Below, in pieces: positions 40,117 to 49,876 of a stretch of DNA of 64,000 nucleotides. Made by a program: the position numbers and the translations under genes. How positions within the stretch are numbered: the first letter of the stretch is position 1; the number at the start of each line of letters is the position of its first letter. Source of the DNA: an uncultured Bacillota bacterium (GTDB taxonomy: Bacteria; Bacillota_I; Bacilli_A; RFN20; CAG-826); contig OX437086.1 of assembly GCA_949299565.1 (NCBI GenBank), positions 538,919 to 602,918 on the forward strand, written 5' to 3'. The notes under the pieces were generated by a model that was not told where the DNA came from, ran no database searches, and saw only the letters and a program-made list of their open reading frames with translations.

Positions 40117-42450
40117 TTAATCAATGGCGAGTATAAGCTTGTCTTTTCCGTTTTCATGGACAATTTCAATTTCACCATATTCACGTTGTTTTACTGGTAG
40201 TGAAGCGATGTAAATTGTTGTACTGCCTCCGATTAAAGAGACAACGTCAGGCCCCAATAAGCGCAACGGACCATTCAAATTGATTTTGATGCTGCGGTTT
40301 GCGTAACGCATTAAATTATCGTTTTCATCGACATATTTAATATGAAGCGTCGTGGTATCGTAGGTATCTTCGTTCTGCAAATTGTTGCTTGTTAAGAAAT
40401 AGGAATAATGACAATGAGTCGTGTTATTGATTTGGCGTTCTAAAACACAAGTTCCGTTACGATAACCCTTAAAGTGATAGGTGAGGCTCTTCTCACCCCA
40501 GGAGTTTACATGCTTTTGATAAAGAGAGATGAAATCTGAGATTTTTAAATTCTTTTTAAGCATAACCCCCAATAGAGGAATAAAAGGCAAAGGAGATATA
40601 AAACCGCCGAGGCCTTTTGCGTTTAAATATGTGAAAGCGCGTCTTACTTTCTCTCCATCTTTAGCGTTATAACCCTCATCTTTTAAAAGCGCGCCGACAA
40701 AGTCATCGATGATGATAGGGGGATGTTTGAGATTCTTATATTTTTTGTGGTTTGGATAGAAAGTATTGACGTAGTTCTCGCCTTTAAAAAATTCGATATA
40801 ATCGCAATTCGTGAAAATATAAAGAGGCTTTAATAGACCTCCTTCGTTGTCGCCGGGAACGGGAGGATTGATGATTTCCATCACCGGCGTCATTTCGCTT
40901 TGTGAGAGATAAGCATAAGCGGCCGGTTTTGGATTGCGGAAAAGATCAAAGAGTCCGTGATAACAGACTTTATCTCCAGAACCGAAATCGCGATGCGTGT
41001 GATAATCCGCGAAAGACCAGCCGATAACTCCGGATGTGTGAGAATGACTTAAAGCTTCATCAATGACTTTCAAGTGACGCAATCCTTGCTCCAATAAACG
41101 TTCCGAACGATCGAAAGACTTAGTCGGGAACATGTGGCCGTTATGTTCAGTGATGAGAAGCGGTTTCTTCTTCCTTCCTTTGAAATTTTCCTTGCTCAAA
41201 GCTTTTCCACGAAGAGAAGAAAGGCGGAAATCGTTATAACCATAGATGTCCTCAAGGCATTCACTATTTTTAAAGTTACGAACGCCGATCGTTTGGCGGG
41301 AAGGATCTAATTCATGTACGCGTTTTAAAATCTTAGTGTAGAGCTCGTGATCGTCTTTCGATTCATCGATACGTGTGCCATAGGCGATGAGCGACGGGTG
41401 GTGGTTTTCTTTTAATACCATCCGTTCAGCGAAAGAAAGAAGATTGTTTCGCCACTCTTTGGAGGCTCCTATGTGTTGCCAGCCAGGCACTTCATTAATA
41501 TATAAAATTCCAAGTTCATCAAGACGCGTTAAAAAGTCTTCGCTTTGGGGATAATGAGAAGTACGAACGATATTAACCCCAAGTTGAAGTTTCAATAAAT
41601 CAGCTTCCTCTCTTTCTAAAGAAGCAGTGGCGGCCATTCCGATATAGGGATAATCTTGATGACGATTCGCGCCGATTAAGAACAGCTTCTCGCCGTTTAA
41701 ATAGAAACCATTCTCCCGAAATTCAACATCGCGGAAGCCGATGCGTCTTTCGATGATTTGGGAAGTATCTCCTATTTGGAATTCGCTGATTAAATGATAG
41801 ATATGCGGAGTTTTCGTCGAATAGACATCAACATTCTCCACTTGATAATGAAGGCCTTCAAATTCATATTTCTCGCCGCTTGGAGAATATAATGTGTTTT
41901 TGAGTTGGTAACTAGTTTCCCCGACAAAAAGAGGTTTTAAAGATAGCTCACCGGATTTTTTGGCTTGAATAATCAATCCTTCAACATATACGGATGGTCT
42001 TTCTTCAAGATAGACCGGGCGATAGATGCCGGAAGGGCTCAAATAATCGACAACGCCTCCGAAGGGGGGGATATCGGGATCTTCATCGTTGATCAAATGG
42101 ACATAGAGAAGGTTCTTTCCCTTTTTTAAATATTTGCTCAATTCAAACTCAATCGGGAGATATCCAGAAATTTGCTCCCCTAAATCCACATTATTCAAAT
42201 AAAGATGAACCTTAAGCATCGCGCCTTGAAAGACAATGAAAAGGCGTCTATTTTCTGGCAGGAATGGGTATTCAAATTCCTTCCAGTAGGAGAACTCGCC
42301 CAAATAAAGGCTTTCATCGAAGGCGTTGACGCTTAATGGCACGGCATTATGCGGCAAATCGACTATTTCAGCGTCTTTAACGATTGCCTCTTTATAATCG
42401 GCTTCAGCCCCCTTTTTAAAGAACCAATGGAAGTTTAAAGATTTCTTCAT
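40117..42450 (-). CDS. Glycoside hydrolase family 2, beta-galactosidase-like (777 aa)
   Basis: Start set at 42450; a TTG one codon upstream also fits. No signal peptide, so cytoplasmic. The N-terminal sugar-binding domain has the GH2 signature GIYRPVYLEERP, and the active-site barrel has NIVRTSHYPQSEDFLTRLDE. The acid/base Glu-363 lies in YGTRIDES (most GH2 enzymes have Asn before this Glu; here it is Asp) and the nucleophile Glu-435 in LLITEHNGH. Substrate probably beta-galactosides, feeding galT/galK at 49877-52437, but beta-glucuronide or beta-mannoside activity is possible in GH2. It stands alone between tRNA genes. Confidence 0.88.
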   Translation of the reverse strand: MKKSLNFHWFFKKGAEADYKEAIVKDAEIVDLPHNAVPLSVNAFDESLYLGEFSYWKEFEYPFLPENRRLFIVFQGAMLKVHLYLNNVDLGEQISGYLPIEFELSKYLKKGKNLLYVHLINDEDPDIPPFGGVVDYLSPSGIYRPVYLEERPSVYVEGLIIQAKKSGELSLKPLFVGETSYQLKNTLYSPSGEKYEFEGLHYQVENVDVYSTKTPHIYHLISEFQIGDTSQIIERRIGFRDVEFRENGFYLNGEKLFLIGANRHQDYPYIGMAATASLEREEADLLKLQLGVNIVRTSHYPQSEDFLTRLDELGILYINEVPGWQHIGASKEWRNNLLSFAERMVLKENHHPSLIAYGTRIDESKDDHELYTKILKRVHELDPSRQTIGVRNFKNSECLEDIYGYNDFRLSSLRGKALSKENFKGRKKKPLLITEHNGHMFPTKSFDRSERLLEQGLRHLKVIDEALSHSHTSGVIGWSFADYHTHRDFGSGDKVCYHGLFDLFRNPKPAAYAYLSQSEMTPVMEIINPPVPGDNEGGLLKPLYIFTNCDYIEFFKGENYVNTFYPNHKKYKNLKHPPIIIDDFVGALLKDEGYNAKDGEKVRRAFTYLNAKGLGGFISPLPFIPLLGVMLKKNLKISDFISLYQKHVNSWGEKSLTYHFKGYRNGTCVLERQINNTTHCHYSYFLTSNNLQNEDTYDTTTLHIKYVDENDNLMRYANRSIKINLNGPLRLLGPDVVSLIGGSTTIYIASLPVKQREYGEIEIVHENGKDKLILAID

Positions 42451-42496
42451 CAAACAATAGAATAGAAAAATGGATGGCCGAGGTCAAATTGATATC

Positions 42497-42525
42497 TTGC
42501 ATCTTTATGATTTGCTGTCTATAGT
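42497..42525 (+). promoter_or_regulatory. Sigma-A promoter of tRNA-fMet
   Basis: TTGCAT at 42497-42502, a 17-base spacer and TATAGT at 42520-42525, 23 bases before the tRNA. Confidence 0.6.
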
Positions 42526-42548
42526 TATGGGGCTCTAAACAAATAGAT

Positions 42549-42625
42549 CGCGGGGTAGAGCAGCCTGGTAGCTCGTCAGGCCCATAACCTGAAGGCCGGT
42601 GGTTCAAATCCATCCCCCGCAACCA
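42549..42625 (+). tRNA. tRNA-fMet, initiator (anticodon CAT)
   Basis: 77 bases with encoded CCA. The acceptor begins with C1 opposite A72 (unpaired), then GCGGGG/CCCCGC, the hallmark of the initiator. Anticodon loop CCCATAA. T-loop TTCAAAT. Confidence 0.95.
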
Positions 42626-42635
42626 AGAAAATGTT

Positions 42636-42659
42636 GCCTGATTCTAAGTCAGGCTTTTT
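42636..42659 (+). terminator. Terminator of tRNA-fMet
   Basis: GCCTGA and TCAGGC around a seven-base loop, followed by TTTTT. Confidence 0.9.
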
Positions 42660-42686
42660 ATTTATAAAAGACGGAGTTTTAACAAT

Positions 42687-43240
42687 ATGGATGACAAAAT
42701 CGAATATTTAAGTAAAGACAAATATCGAGGTTATCGTTTACCGATGGATTATACGACTGAAGAATATTTTGATGTTTCTTTAGTGATGAAGGATAACTAT
42801 TTTAAGATTGAAATGGAGAAAAAAGATTCAAGCAGCCAGTTATCCACCGTGAAGAAGAATATGATTTCCCCGATCAATTATATGCCGAACACTATCCAAA
42901 GGCTGAAGCTTACGGGATTCTTAAAAACGAGAAGCTTTTAGCGGCCATTGAAGTTGTTTTAGAGGAGTGGTCGAATCGTCTAAGAATTACGGAACTTTAT
43001 GTTGAGGCGAACGAAAGAAGACGAGGGCTTGCAACAACGATGATGAATTTTGTGAAAAGAAAGGCTAAAGAAGAAGGGAGACGCGCTTTGATTTTAGAAA
43101 CGCAATCCTCTAACGTAGCGGCAATTTCCTTTTATTTGAAGCAAGGCTTTCAACTCGGAGGTTTTGATCTTTCTGCCTATCACAATGATGATGTTGCGCG
43201 GCATGAAGTGCGGTTGGAATTTGTCTATTTTCTTGAATAG
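42687..43240 (+). pseudogene. GNAT-family acetyltransferase, broken by one frameshift
   Basis: The first frame reads from MDDKIEYLSKDKYRGYRLP to FKIEMEKK, then the homology moves to another frame: REEEYDFPDQLYAEHYPKAE, LKNEKLLAAIEVVLEEWSN, LRITELYVEANERRRGLATT (motif A) and SNVAAISFYLKQGFQLGGFD. The shift falls at or near the AAAAAA run at 42819-42824 (one base missing or added). Restored, it would be about 184 residues, a normal GNAT with no other lesion. Either a recent mutation, a phase-variable tract or a sequencing error at the homopolymer. Confidence 0.88.
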
Positions 43241-43360
43241 AGAAAATGCGCTTAAATGCTAAATAGTTTCATTATCGGTACTTCAGCACTTTTAAGTGCG
43301 TACTATATCTTTTTTCCTCGATGACTTACTTTATCGTTGTCGTTGAGGAGGAAGAAAAAA

Positions 43361-44152
43361 ATGAACGACCATAAAATCATTGAACTCAAGAAAGGGAAGT
43401 TATATTCCTACAAGAAAGGTGACTACGAATTGCTCTTATATTCCACGAACGATCCTTTAAATGACCAAGTGGTTCTTTTTCGCAATAAGAGGGCGTTAAT
43501 TTCGATTGAAGTCCCGTTATTTAAAGAAAACGTCAGAGAATTGAACGAATATATTCGTTCCTTAAAATTAGACAATCTCTACGTTCTTTTATCTAGTCAC
43601 GTTTCGCCCAAAAATTATTTAAGCGAGGCCGCTTTATATACAAGTGAATGCGCATTAGAGGCGTTACGTCATGGTGGACCGAAAACGCTTTTTGAGGGCT
43701 TTTTAAAAACTTTCGGAGGAGAAATCGATAAGGAATTACGCGATGACTATCACTTAATTGGCGACGAAATTTCTCTTGATGGATTAGAGATGAAAATTGT
43801 GCGCCATAACGGAGATTTCAATGTAGAAATTCCTTTATTTAAAGCCGTTTATACTCATATGTTAGGTCACGATGTCCACTCGATTGTAATGGGATTAGAG
43901 CACGCTGATGCGTTAATCAATGAGTTAGAAGGTTTTCTAAGCGGTGGTTATGAACTTATCTTGACGAGTCATTATCAGCCAGAAACAAGAGAGGATGTTG
44001 AAACGAAAATTGCATATTTAAAGACATTAAAATCTATAGCGACACAAGAAAAAACTCGCGATGAGTTTATTAAGAAAGTTAAAGAGCGTTACCCCGATTA
44101 TCAAGGGCTCAATTATTTAGAGATGAGCGCCTCCGCTCTCTTTAAAGAGTAG
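43361..44152 (+). CDS. MBL-fold-like hydrolase (263 aa)
   Basis: The start at 43361 is fixed by GAGGAGGAAG; an upstream in-frame ATG at 43337 is less likely. The length and order of segments suggest a metallo-beta-lactamase fold (VLLSSHVSPKNYLSE, then HDVHSIVMGLEHADALINELEG and YELILTSHYQPE), but the classic HxHxDH metal motif is absent, so metal binding may be altered or lost. Function unknown. Followed by a terminator at 44174. Confidence 0.5.
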   Translation: MNDHKIIELKKGKLYSYKKGDYELLLYSTNDPLNDQVVLFRNKRALISIEVPLFKENVRELNEYIRSLKLDNLYVLLSSHVSPKNYLSEAALYTSECALEALRHGGPKTLFEGFLKTFGGEIDKELRDDYHLIGDEISLDGLEMKIVRHNGDFNVEIPLFKAVYTHMLGHDVHSIVMGLEHADALINELEGFLSGGYELILTSHYQPETREDVETKIAYLKTLKSIATQEKTRDEFIKKVKERYPDYQGLNYLEMSASALFKE

Positions 44153-44173
44153 CTAATTACTAAAAAATCAAAG

Positions 44174-44197
44174 ACTATAGCTATGGCTGTAGTTTTT
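44174..44197 (+). terminator. Terminator
   Basis: ACTATAGC pairs with GCTGTAGT (G-U allowed) around a short loop, followed by TTTTT. Confidence 0.6.
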
Positions 44198-45716
44198 AAT
44201 TTATGCGTTCATAAAAATAATAGATATTTGAATTGCGGAGGCTAATAACCTCATTAAATTCGTTGGAGAGAACGTCTAGAAAACTCGCGAGTTTTAAAAA
44301 ATTTGATTGTTGGTTGATGAATAAGTAATCGACTTCATCTTCAACATAAGAAATGATGCTGAAAGCATCTTGATAAACTCCGCTTTCATCCCACCAACTT
44401 TGGAGAGTGAAAACTGGAAAATCGGGAACCTCTCCTAAGTTTAAATAAATGTTAGCGTTGCAATCGATTGCGTAAATTACTGGATTCTCTTTTGTGGTGT
44501 GCTCCTCAATATATTCCTTCGCCAAATGTTGCATCGTTATATTTTGAGGTCCAAATTCCCCATCAACCATTGTGCGATAAACTCCTTGAAAAACAGCGAT
44601 ATAAACTACGATGCTCAGCGATTCTAAACTGCTGATGATAGGCAATAATTTACGATGGTTTTCGAGAACTTTTTTCTCCTCCAAAAGCAAAAAACTATAT
44701 GCAGTTAAAAGGAAATAAACCACATACGACATCGTGAGATGATGGAAGAAGAAAGAGAAAAGAAGATTGAAAAGAGTAATGATGACTAAAGATGAACATA
44801 GAAAAGGATAAAGTGTTAAATTCTTTTCTTTGAGGAATTTCTTCTCGATATGGAGAAAGAAAATAAATATAGCGGCAAGAACGAGCACCAAAATCATCAC
44901 GAGGATGCGTTGAAGATCAAAGGATGCCGTGCTTCCGCTGTAATTGAAATTTTTTAGGAATGTCCAAGTGAGCATTTCGTTTAGATAGCCGCCAAGATAT
45001 GACGAGACTAGAGCGATAGTTGAAGAAACAAGAATGCCTGAAACACCAATCAAAACATAAAGAGGCAATTGCCGGAGTTTCCTCTCCTTGACAGTGTAAA
45101 TCACAATCCCTAAAGCGATTAAACACTGAATAATCGAGTTATTGGCTCTTGTAAAAAGCATAATGCCAAGTAGAAACCCATCGATAAAAATTGTTATTGA
45201 GAAGTGCAGCACGCTCGGCTTATACAAGGAGAAAACAAAGAGATAAAAAGGGATAAAAGCGCATGGCAAGAAGCTATAATCAGTCGCAGCGCCTTCATGG
45301 TTAATGAAAAGAAAAATGCTTGCAAAAAGGGCATAAATTAAAAGATAACCCTTCTTTAAGCCGATGATTCTGCCTGTATCAAAAACGCAAAAGAAGACGA
45401 TAGCGTTCATTAGAGACTGCAAAACATAAAAGCCGTAAGCAGGGTGAATGACAGCTCCTAAATATCCCCAATAAAATAAAAATGGTCCCTTGTGATCGAC
45501 AATATCAACATAAGGCGTTTTGCCATCAGCAATTGCTTGTCCAATAACTTGAAGGATATTGGAATCGACTCCTAGACCATTATTTTGTGGAAAAAGAGGA
45601 GACAAGGAATAAGAAAAAAGCAAAGTTCCGAGGAAGCCAACAAGAAGCGAAAGAAGAACGAGCAAAGAATAATAGAGACTCTTTTGATGTTTCTTGACAA
45701 AAGAAGGGCAATCCAT
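44196..45716 (-). CDS. GT-C-like polytopic membrane protein, paralogue of 32695 (506 aa)
   Basis: Same build as the protein at 32695: an N-terminal helix, a loop with LGVDSNILQVIGQAIADGK and the shared PYVDIVDHKGPFLFYWG, many membrane segments, then a soluble tail with PVIYAIDCNANIYLNLG and FTLQSWWDESG. The shared DHKG loop and the terminal QxWW motif make homology clear. No neighbour gene tells its substrate. It converges on the MBL-like gene. Confidence 0.7.
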   Translation of the reverse strand: MDCPSFVKKHQKSLYYSLLVLLSLLVGFLGTLLFSYSLSPLFPQNNGLGVDSNILQVIGQAIADGKTPYVDIVDHKGPFLFYWGYLGAVIHPAYGFYVLQSLMNAIVFFCVFDTGRIIGLKKGYLLIYALFASIFLFINHEGAATDYSFLPCAFIPFYLFVFSLYKPSVLHFSITIFIDGFLLGIMLFTRANNSIIQCLIALGIVIYTVKERKLRQLPLYVLIGVSGILVSSTIALVSSYLGGYLNEMLTWTFLKNFNYSGSTASFDLQRILVMILVLVLAAIFIFFLHIEKKFLKEKNLTLYPFLCSSLVIITLFNLLFSFFFHHLTMSYVVYFLLTAYSFLLLEEKKVLENHRKLLPIISSLESLSIVVYIAVFQGVYRTMVDGEFGPQNITMQHLAKEYIEEHTTKENPVIYAIDCNANIYLNLGEVPDFPVFTLQSWWDESGVYQDAFSIISYVEDEVDYLFINQQSNFLKLASFLDVLSNEFNEVISLRNSNIYYFYERIN

Positions 45717-45878
45717 AAATCATCCATTCTTATACACGCATAAATGAGTTGATGCAAGTTGTCTAAATAATTTCCTTTATCTTTAAGATTTAAATTTTAG
45801 TCAGTATTTTCCTTCTTTTTTTCTTTTTAATAACGATAGACTCTTATTCATTTTCCTTCCTTCTTTTATAATCAACGT

Positions 45879-47290
45879 ATGGAAAAAGTTATTGATAGCG
45901 GCTTTAAGCTCAACTGGAAGCGTACTTTTATTATTGGTTTAGCTTTCTTTGGCATTCTTTTGCTTTGGCAGGTATATGACAGTTGGTGTCCAACCTTCCT
46001 TACCGAGCTTTTTATAGAAACGATACCGGGCATTCAAGAAGAAAGCGAAGTCGAAGTTCAATTTTTCGTCGGCTTAATGATGGCGCTTGATAATCTTGTG
46101 GCGCTTATCATGTTACCGATTTTCGGGCGCCTTTCTGATAAAACGAAGACGCCGATTGGAAAGCGAATGCCTTTCATTTTGATAGGAACGCTCGTGAGCG
46201 CGATGGCCTTCCCTTTTATTCCGGTCCTTTTCCATTATCTCACAATTTAGCCGGTGTTATCTCTTTGATGGCGATTGTGATTTTCTTCATGATGATGTAT
46301 CGAAGTCCGGCAGTGGCCTTAATGCCTGATATTACTCCTAAGCCCTTACGTGCTAAGGCGAACGGAATTATCAATATCATGGGATATCTCGGCGGGGCTT
46401 GTGCGACAATTCTCGGCCTGTTCCTTGTCTTAAGCGATTATTTGAACGTTCCCGGCTCGTGGGCTTATGGCAATATTTGGGCAATTGAATTGCCATTTCT
46501 TTTAGCTTCTATTTTGATGGTGATCACTTGCTTGATCCTTTTCTTCTCGATCCGCGAAAATAAGGTTCTTAAAGAAGTAGAAGGCGAACTTAAAAGAGGA
46601 GAAGAAGTATCAGAAGTCATCGACGAAGTCAAAGATGATAAGCCGCTTTCTCGCGCGAACAAAGTGATGCTCCTTTTGATTTTGATCGCTGAAGTTTTTT
46701 GGTTCATGGCAGATAACGGTCTCTCGACTTACATTTCAAATTACACAATCTATTATCTTCATTCCGCCTCTTCCAACGTGATGATTATGACAATCGTTGG
46801 TGGCGTCTTTTCGGTGATTGGTTTTGCTCTCGGCGGCTTGATAGCGGATAAAATCGGGAGAAAATATACAATCATCAGCGGTCTAGCCATTTATTTAATA
46901 GGGATTTTCATCATGTGTTTTGCCTTCCCTAACGAGATTCCATCTGGCGAAGATTACGCGCCTTTCCCGTATCTTTTCTATATTGTTTTTATTTTTAAGG
47001 GATTTGGGATCGCGCTTGTGAATACGTGTTCTTTCCCGATGGTTGTTGAACTTTGCAATCGCGATAAAATCGGAGCCTATACTGGATATTATTACGCTGC
47101 TTCAATGGGCGCTCAAACATTGACGCCGATTATTCTTGGGGCATTATTATCATTCGTGGGCGTGTGGTGGCTTTTGCCGATTTATTGCACGATTGCCATT
47201 GCAATCTCGCTTATCGTTTTCCTCTTCGTGAAGAATGTTCGTCACTCTTCGCCGAGTAAAAAAGGCTTAGAAGCCATGGATGAAATTTAA
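45879..47290 (+). pseudogene. MFS sugar transporter (GPH/SLC45-like), broken by one frameshift
   Basis: The first frame (45879-46250) encodes the first helices and the cytoplasmic signature IFGRLSDKTKTPIGKRMPF, ending MAFPFIPVLFHYLTI with a stop. The second frame resumes in homology just before that stop (SHNLAGVISLMAIVIFF, then PDITPKPLRAKANGI) and runs to 47290. The shift lies near CATTATCTCAC, about 46232-46244. Restored, the protein would be about 470 residues with 12 helices. It heads a run with phospholipase, cls, galT and galK, so it is a candidate galactose or disaccharide importer. No second lesion is visible, so a sequencing error or recent mutation is plausible. Confidence 0.85.
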
Positions 47291-47308
47291 TTACTGAGGT
47301 GAAAATTC

Positions 47309-48286
47309 ATGCCGGCAATCGAAACGCATTATTGCTTCGCTTTAGATGAAGGAGTACTAAAGAAAAAATATCCTTTCGCTTATTTTTTGGGAACCCAGGG
47401 ACCTGATCCTTTCTTTTTCTTCGGTCAAAGGCCGTGGAAAAGGCAACCTTTTTGGCGAAATGTCGTCAGTTTCGGCATTGAACTACACCATAGCGATCTC
47501 ACAAATCCATATTTTTTGATGTTAGAGGAAATTAAAAGGAGACCAAGCGAGGATCAAGAACTTCTTTATTCTTATATGGAAGGGCTTTTCTATCATTACG
47601 TTTTGGACCGTAACTGCCATCCCTATATCATCTCGCGAGCTGGTTACGCTTTGGAAAATGACGATAAAAAGATGAAAAAGCAGTGGCAAGCCTCACACAC
47701 ATATCTTGAGACGTTAATCGACTTATTAATCGCTGAGGAACATCATGTTTTCACACGCAAGGCCTATCGATATTTAGAGGCACCCTATCAAGAATTGGTA
47801 AAAATCTCTTCCCTTTGGTTGGCGGCCAATCAAGCTCTAAAAAAAGAGGGAATTGACGAGCATTCTTACCTTTTGGCCTTGAATGATTATCGCAAAGTCT
47901 TGAAATTAACAAACGTTCCACACTTTTATTCATTGTTTTTAACAACGATTCTGATGGGCAAAAAGAGTCAAGTGCGGGCGATGAATTATCCTTTGAAGAT
48001 GCCAAAGAAATATCGCGATGTCGATTTCTTGAATAAGAATCACACCACTTGGCTAGACCCCGTGAGCGGCAAAAAGCGCGATGAAAGTTTTCTTGATCTC
48101 ATGCAAAAGGCTCATGAAGAAGCTAGCTACATTTCTGGATTTTTAAAGCGTTATCGGCAAAATGAATCTAACAAAGAAGAACTGAGGAAGTTTGTAAACG
48201 GTATTGATCACGAAGGCTTTTCGCCTTCCTCGACTAAGAAATATAGAAGCGTCATTTGGCCTGCATATCAAAAAGAGAGAAGATGA
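47309..48286 (+). CDS. Zinc-dependent phospholipase C-family protein (325 aa)
   Basis: Fits the Zn_dep_PLPC family: the N-terminal METHxxF-like AIETHYCFALDE, the GTQGPDPFFF segment, the FGIELHH region, and YMEGLFYHYVLDRNCHPY with several candidate zinc-binding His/Asp residues. No signal peptide, so unlike secreted phospholipases it seems cytoplasmic. GAGGTG precedes the ATG. It is followed 17 bases later by cls, and both may concern phospholipid turnover. Confidence 0.8.
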   Translation: MPAIETHYCFALDEGVLKKKYPFAYFLGTQGPDPFFFFGQRPWKRQPFWRNVVSFGIELHHSDLTNPYFLMLEEIKRRPSEDQELLYSYMEGLFYHYVLDRNCHPYIISRAGYALENDDKKMKKQWQASHTYLETLIDLLIAEEHHVFTRKAYRYLEAPYQELVKISSLWLAANQALKKEGIDEHSYLLALNDYRKVLKLTNVPHFYSLFLTTILMGKKSQVRAMNYPLKMPKKYRDVDFLNKNHTTWLDPVSGKKRDESFLDLMQKAHEEASYISGFLKRYRQNESNKEELRKFVNGIDHEGFSPSSTKKYRSVIWPAYQKERR

Positions 48287-48303
48287 AAGTATAATATCGA
48301 TAT

Positions 48304-49866
48304 ATGAAATTCTTTCATAAAGGCTATTGGCAAAAAATCGTCACCATTCTTCTCGTCCTTCTTGAGTTTATCGCCGCGATTGGATTCATCGTCGTTGTCG
48401 TATTGGGACTTTTGAATTCGGCTTATGCCTTAGTGACCTTTATCGTCCTTTATGTTCTTTCTTTCTTGATTCTTCTCTTCATCAATTACAGTTCTTCCAT
48501 CAGCGAATATCGCATTTCTTGGATGTTTTTAGTGGGGGGACTGCCGCTTATTGGCCCGCTTTTTTACCTTTTGTTCGCTCATAAAGTTCGCACAGGGTCG
48601 CAGACCCGCTTTCTTGAAAAATATTTTGCGATTCTTAAGGAAAATGATTTAGACGAGAAGGCACGCACGAGCTTAGAAGAATATTCAAAATCTGCAAAAT
48701 GCGTTTCTGATTATATCTTGAGGACTTCAAATGGCGGCCCTTATCAAAATAGCAGCGTTCAATATTTCCCGCTAGGCGATGAGGCATGGCCGTTAATGCT
48801 TCAAGAATTAGAGAAAGCCAAACATTACATTTACATTGAGTTTTTCATCATCAAACCCGGCAAAATGTGGGATTCGATTTTGGCGATCCTTGAAAGGAAA
48901 GCGAAAGAAGGTGTCGACGTGCGCCTTATTTATGACGATTTCGGAAATCTTGGTTCTTTACCGACACATTATGATCGGAAATTGAATAAGAAGGGGATTA
49001 AAGCGCGGATTTTCATGCCGATTCGTCCGCTTATCGATGTGCGGATGAACAACCGTGATCACAGGAAAATCATGGTGATTGACGGTCATACATGCTTTAC
49101 GGGCGGGATCAATTTAGCTGACGAATATGTGAATGTCATCGAACGATTCGGTCACTGGAAAGACAACGCGATTTTAGTGATCGGCGAGGCGGTTTATTCT
49201 TATACGCTTCTTTTCTTATCGAACTGGATCACTTCTTTTGAACCGCGCGCCAAAATCGATTTTTCATATTATCACCCAAACACTTTCATCGATGAGATCG
49301 GCGGCTTTCCGGAAGGGGACGGTTTCGTTCAGCCGTATGGAGATTTGCCGTACGCGGATTATGCGGTTGGGATTGGCACCTATCAAGCGATCCTTTCGAA
49401 GTCACGGCATTACACTTACATTTCAACGCCTTATCTCATTCTCGACGAAAAGATGAAAGAGTCGCTTATTTCGGCCGCTCTTCAGGGAGTTGATGTGCGG
49501 ATCATCACGCCTCATATTCCCGATAAAAAAGCGGTCTTTGCTTTGACGCGATATAACTATGGCATGCTTTTGAAAAATGGAGTCAAAATCTATGAATACA
49601 CGCCAGGTTTCATTCATCAAAAAATGTTCGTGAGCGATGATAAGATGGCGACAGTCGGAACGATCAATCTAGATTATCGTTCTTTATATCTGCATATGGA
49701 AAACGGCACCTTCATCGTTGGCGGGCAGGCGATCAAATTGATGAAACAAGATTTTTTGAATACGTTAGAAGTCTCTGAAGAAATCACCTACGATAAATGG
49801 CTCAAATGGCAGAAGAGGCAGTGGCTCAAATGGTTCTTCCTGCGGTTGTTCGCGCCTCTTTTATAA
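48304..49866 (+). CDS. cls: Cardiolipin synthase
   Basis: A phospholipase D-type enzyme that joins two phosphatidylglycerols. Two N-terminal membrane helices (about 8-32 and 36-58) precede the PLDNF region. Two HKD motifs are present: the first in NRDHRKIMVIDG (about 250-260), where His-Lys-Asp are seen, and the second in FIHQKMFVSDD (about 437-447). 520 residues is normal. Between the PLC-like gene and galT, with a 10-base gap to galT. Confidence 0.93.
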   Translation: MKFFHKGYWQKIVTILLVLLEFIAAIGFIVVVVLGLLNSAYALVTFIVLYVLSFLILLFINYSSSISEYRISWMFLVGGLPLIGPLFYLLFAHKVRTGSQTRFLEKYFAILKENDLDEKARTSLEEYSKSAKCVSDYILRTSNGGPYQNSSVQYFPLGDEAWPLMLQELEKAKHYIYIEFFIIKPGKMWDSILAILERKAKEGVDVRLIYDDFGNLGSLPTHYDRKLNKKGIKARIFMPIRPLIDVRMNNRDHRKIMVIDGHTCFTGGINLADEYVNVIERFGHWKDNAILVIGEAVYSYTLLFLSNWITSFEPRAKIDFSYYHPNTFIDEIGGFPEGDGFVQPYGDLPYADYAVGIGTYQAILSKSRHYTYISTPYLILDEKMKESLISAALQGVDVRIITPHIPDKKAVFALTRYNYGMLLKNGVKIYEYTPGFIHQKMFVSDDKMATVGTINLDYRSLYLHMENGTFIVGGQAIKLMKQDFLNTLEVSEEITYDKWLKWQKRQWLKWFFLRLFAPLL

Positions 49867-49876
49867 GGGAGAAAAG

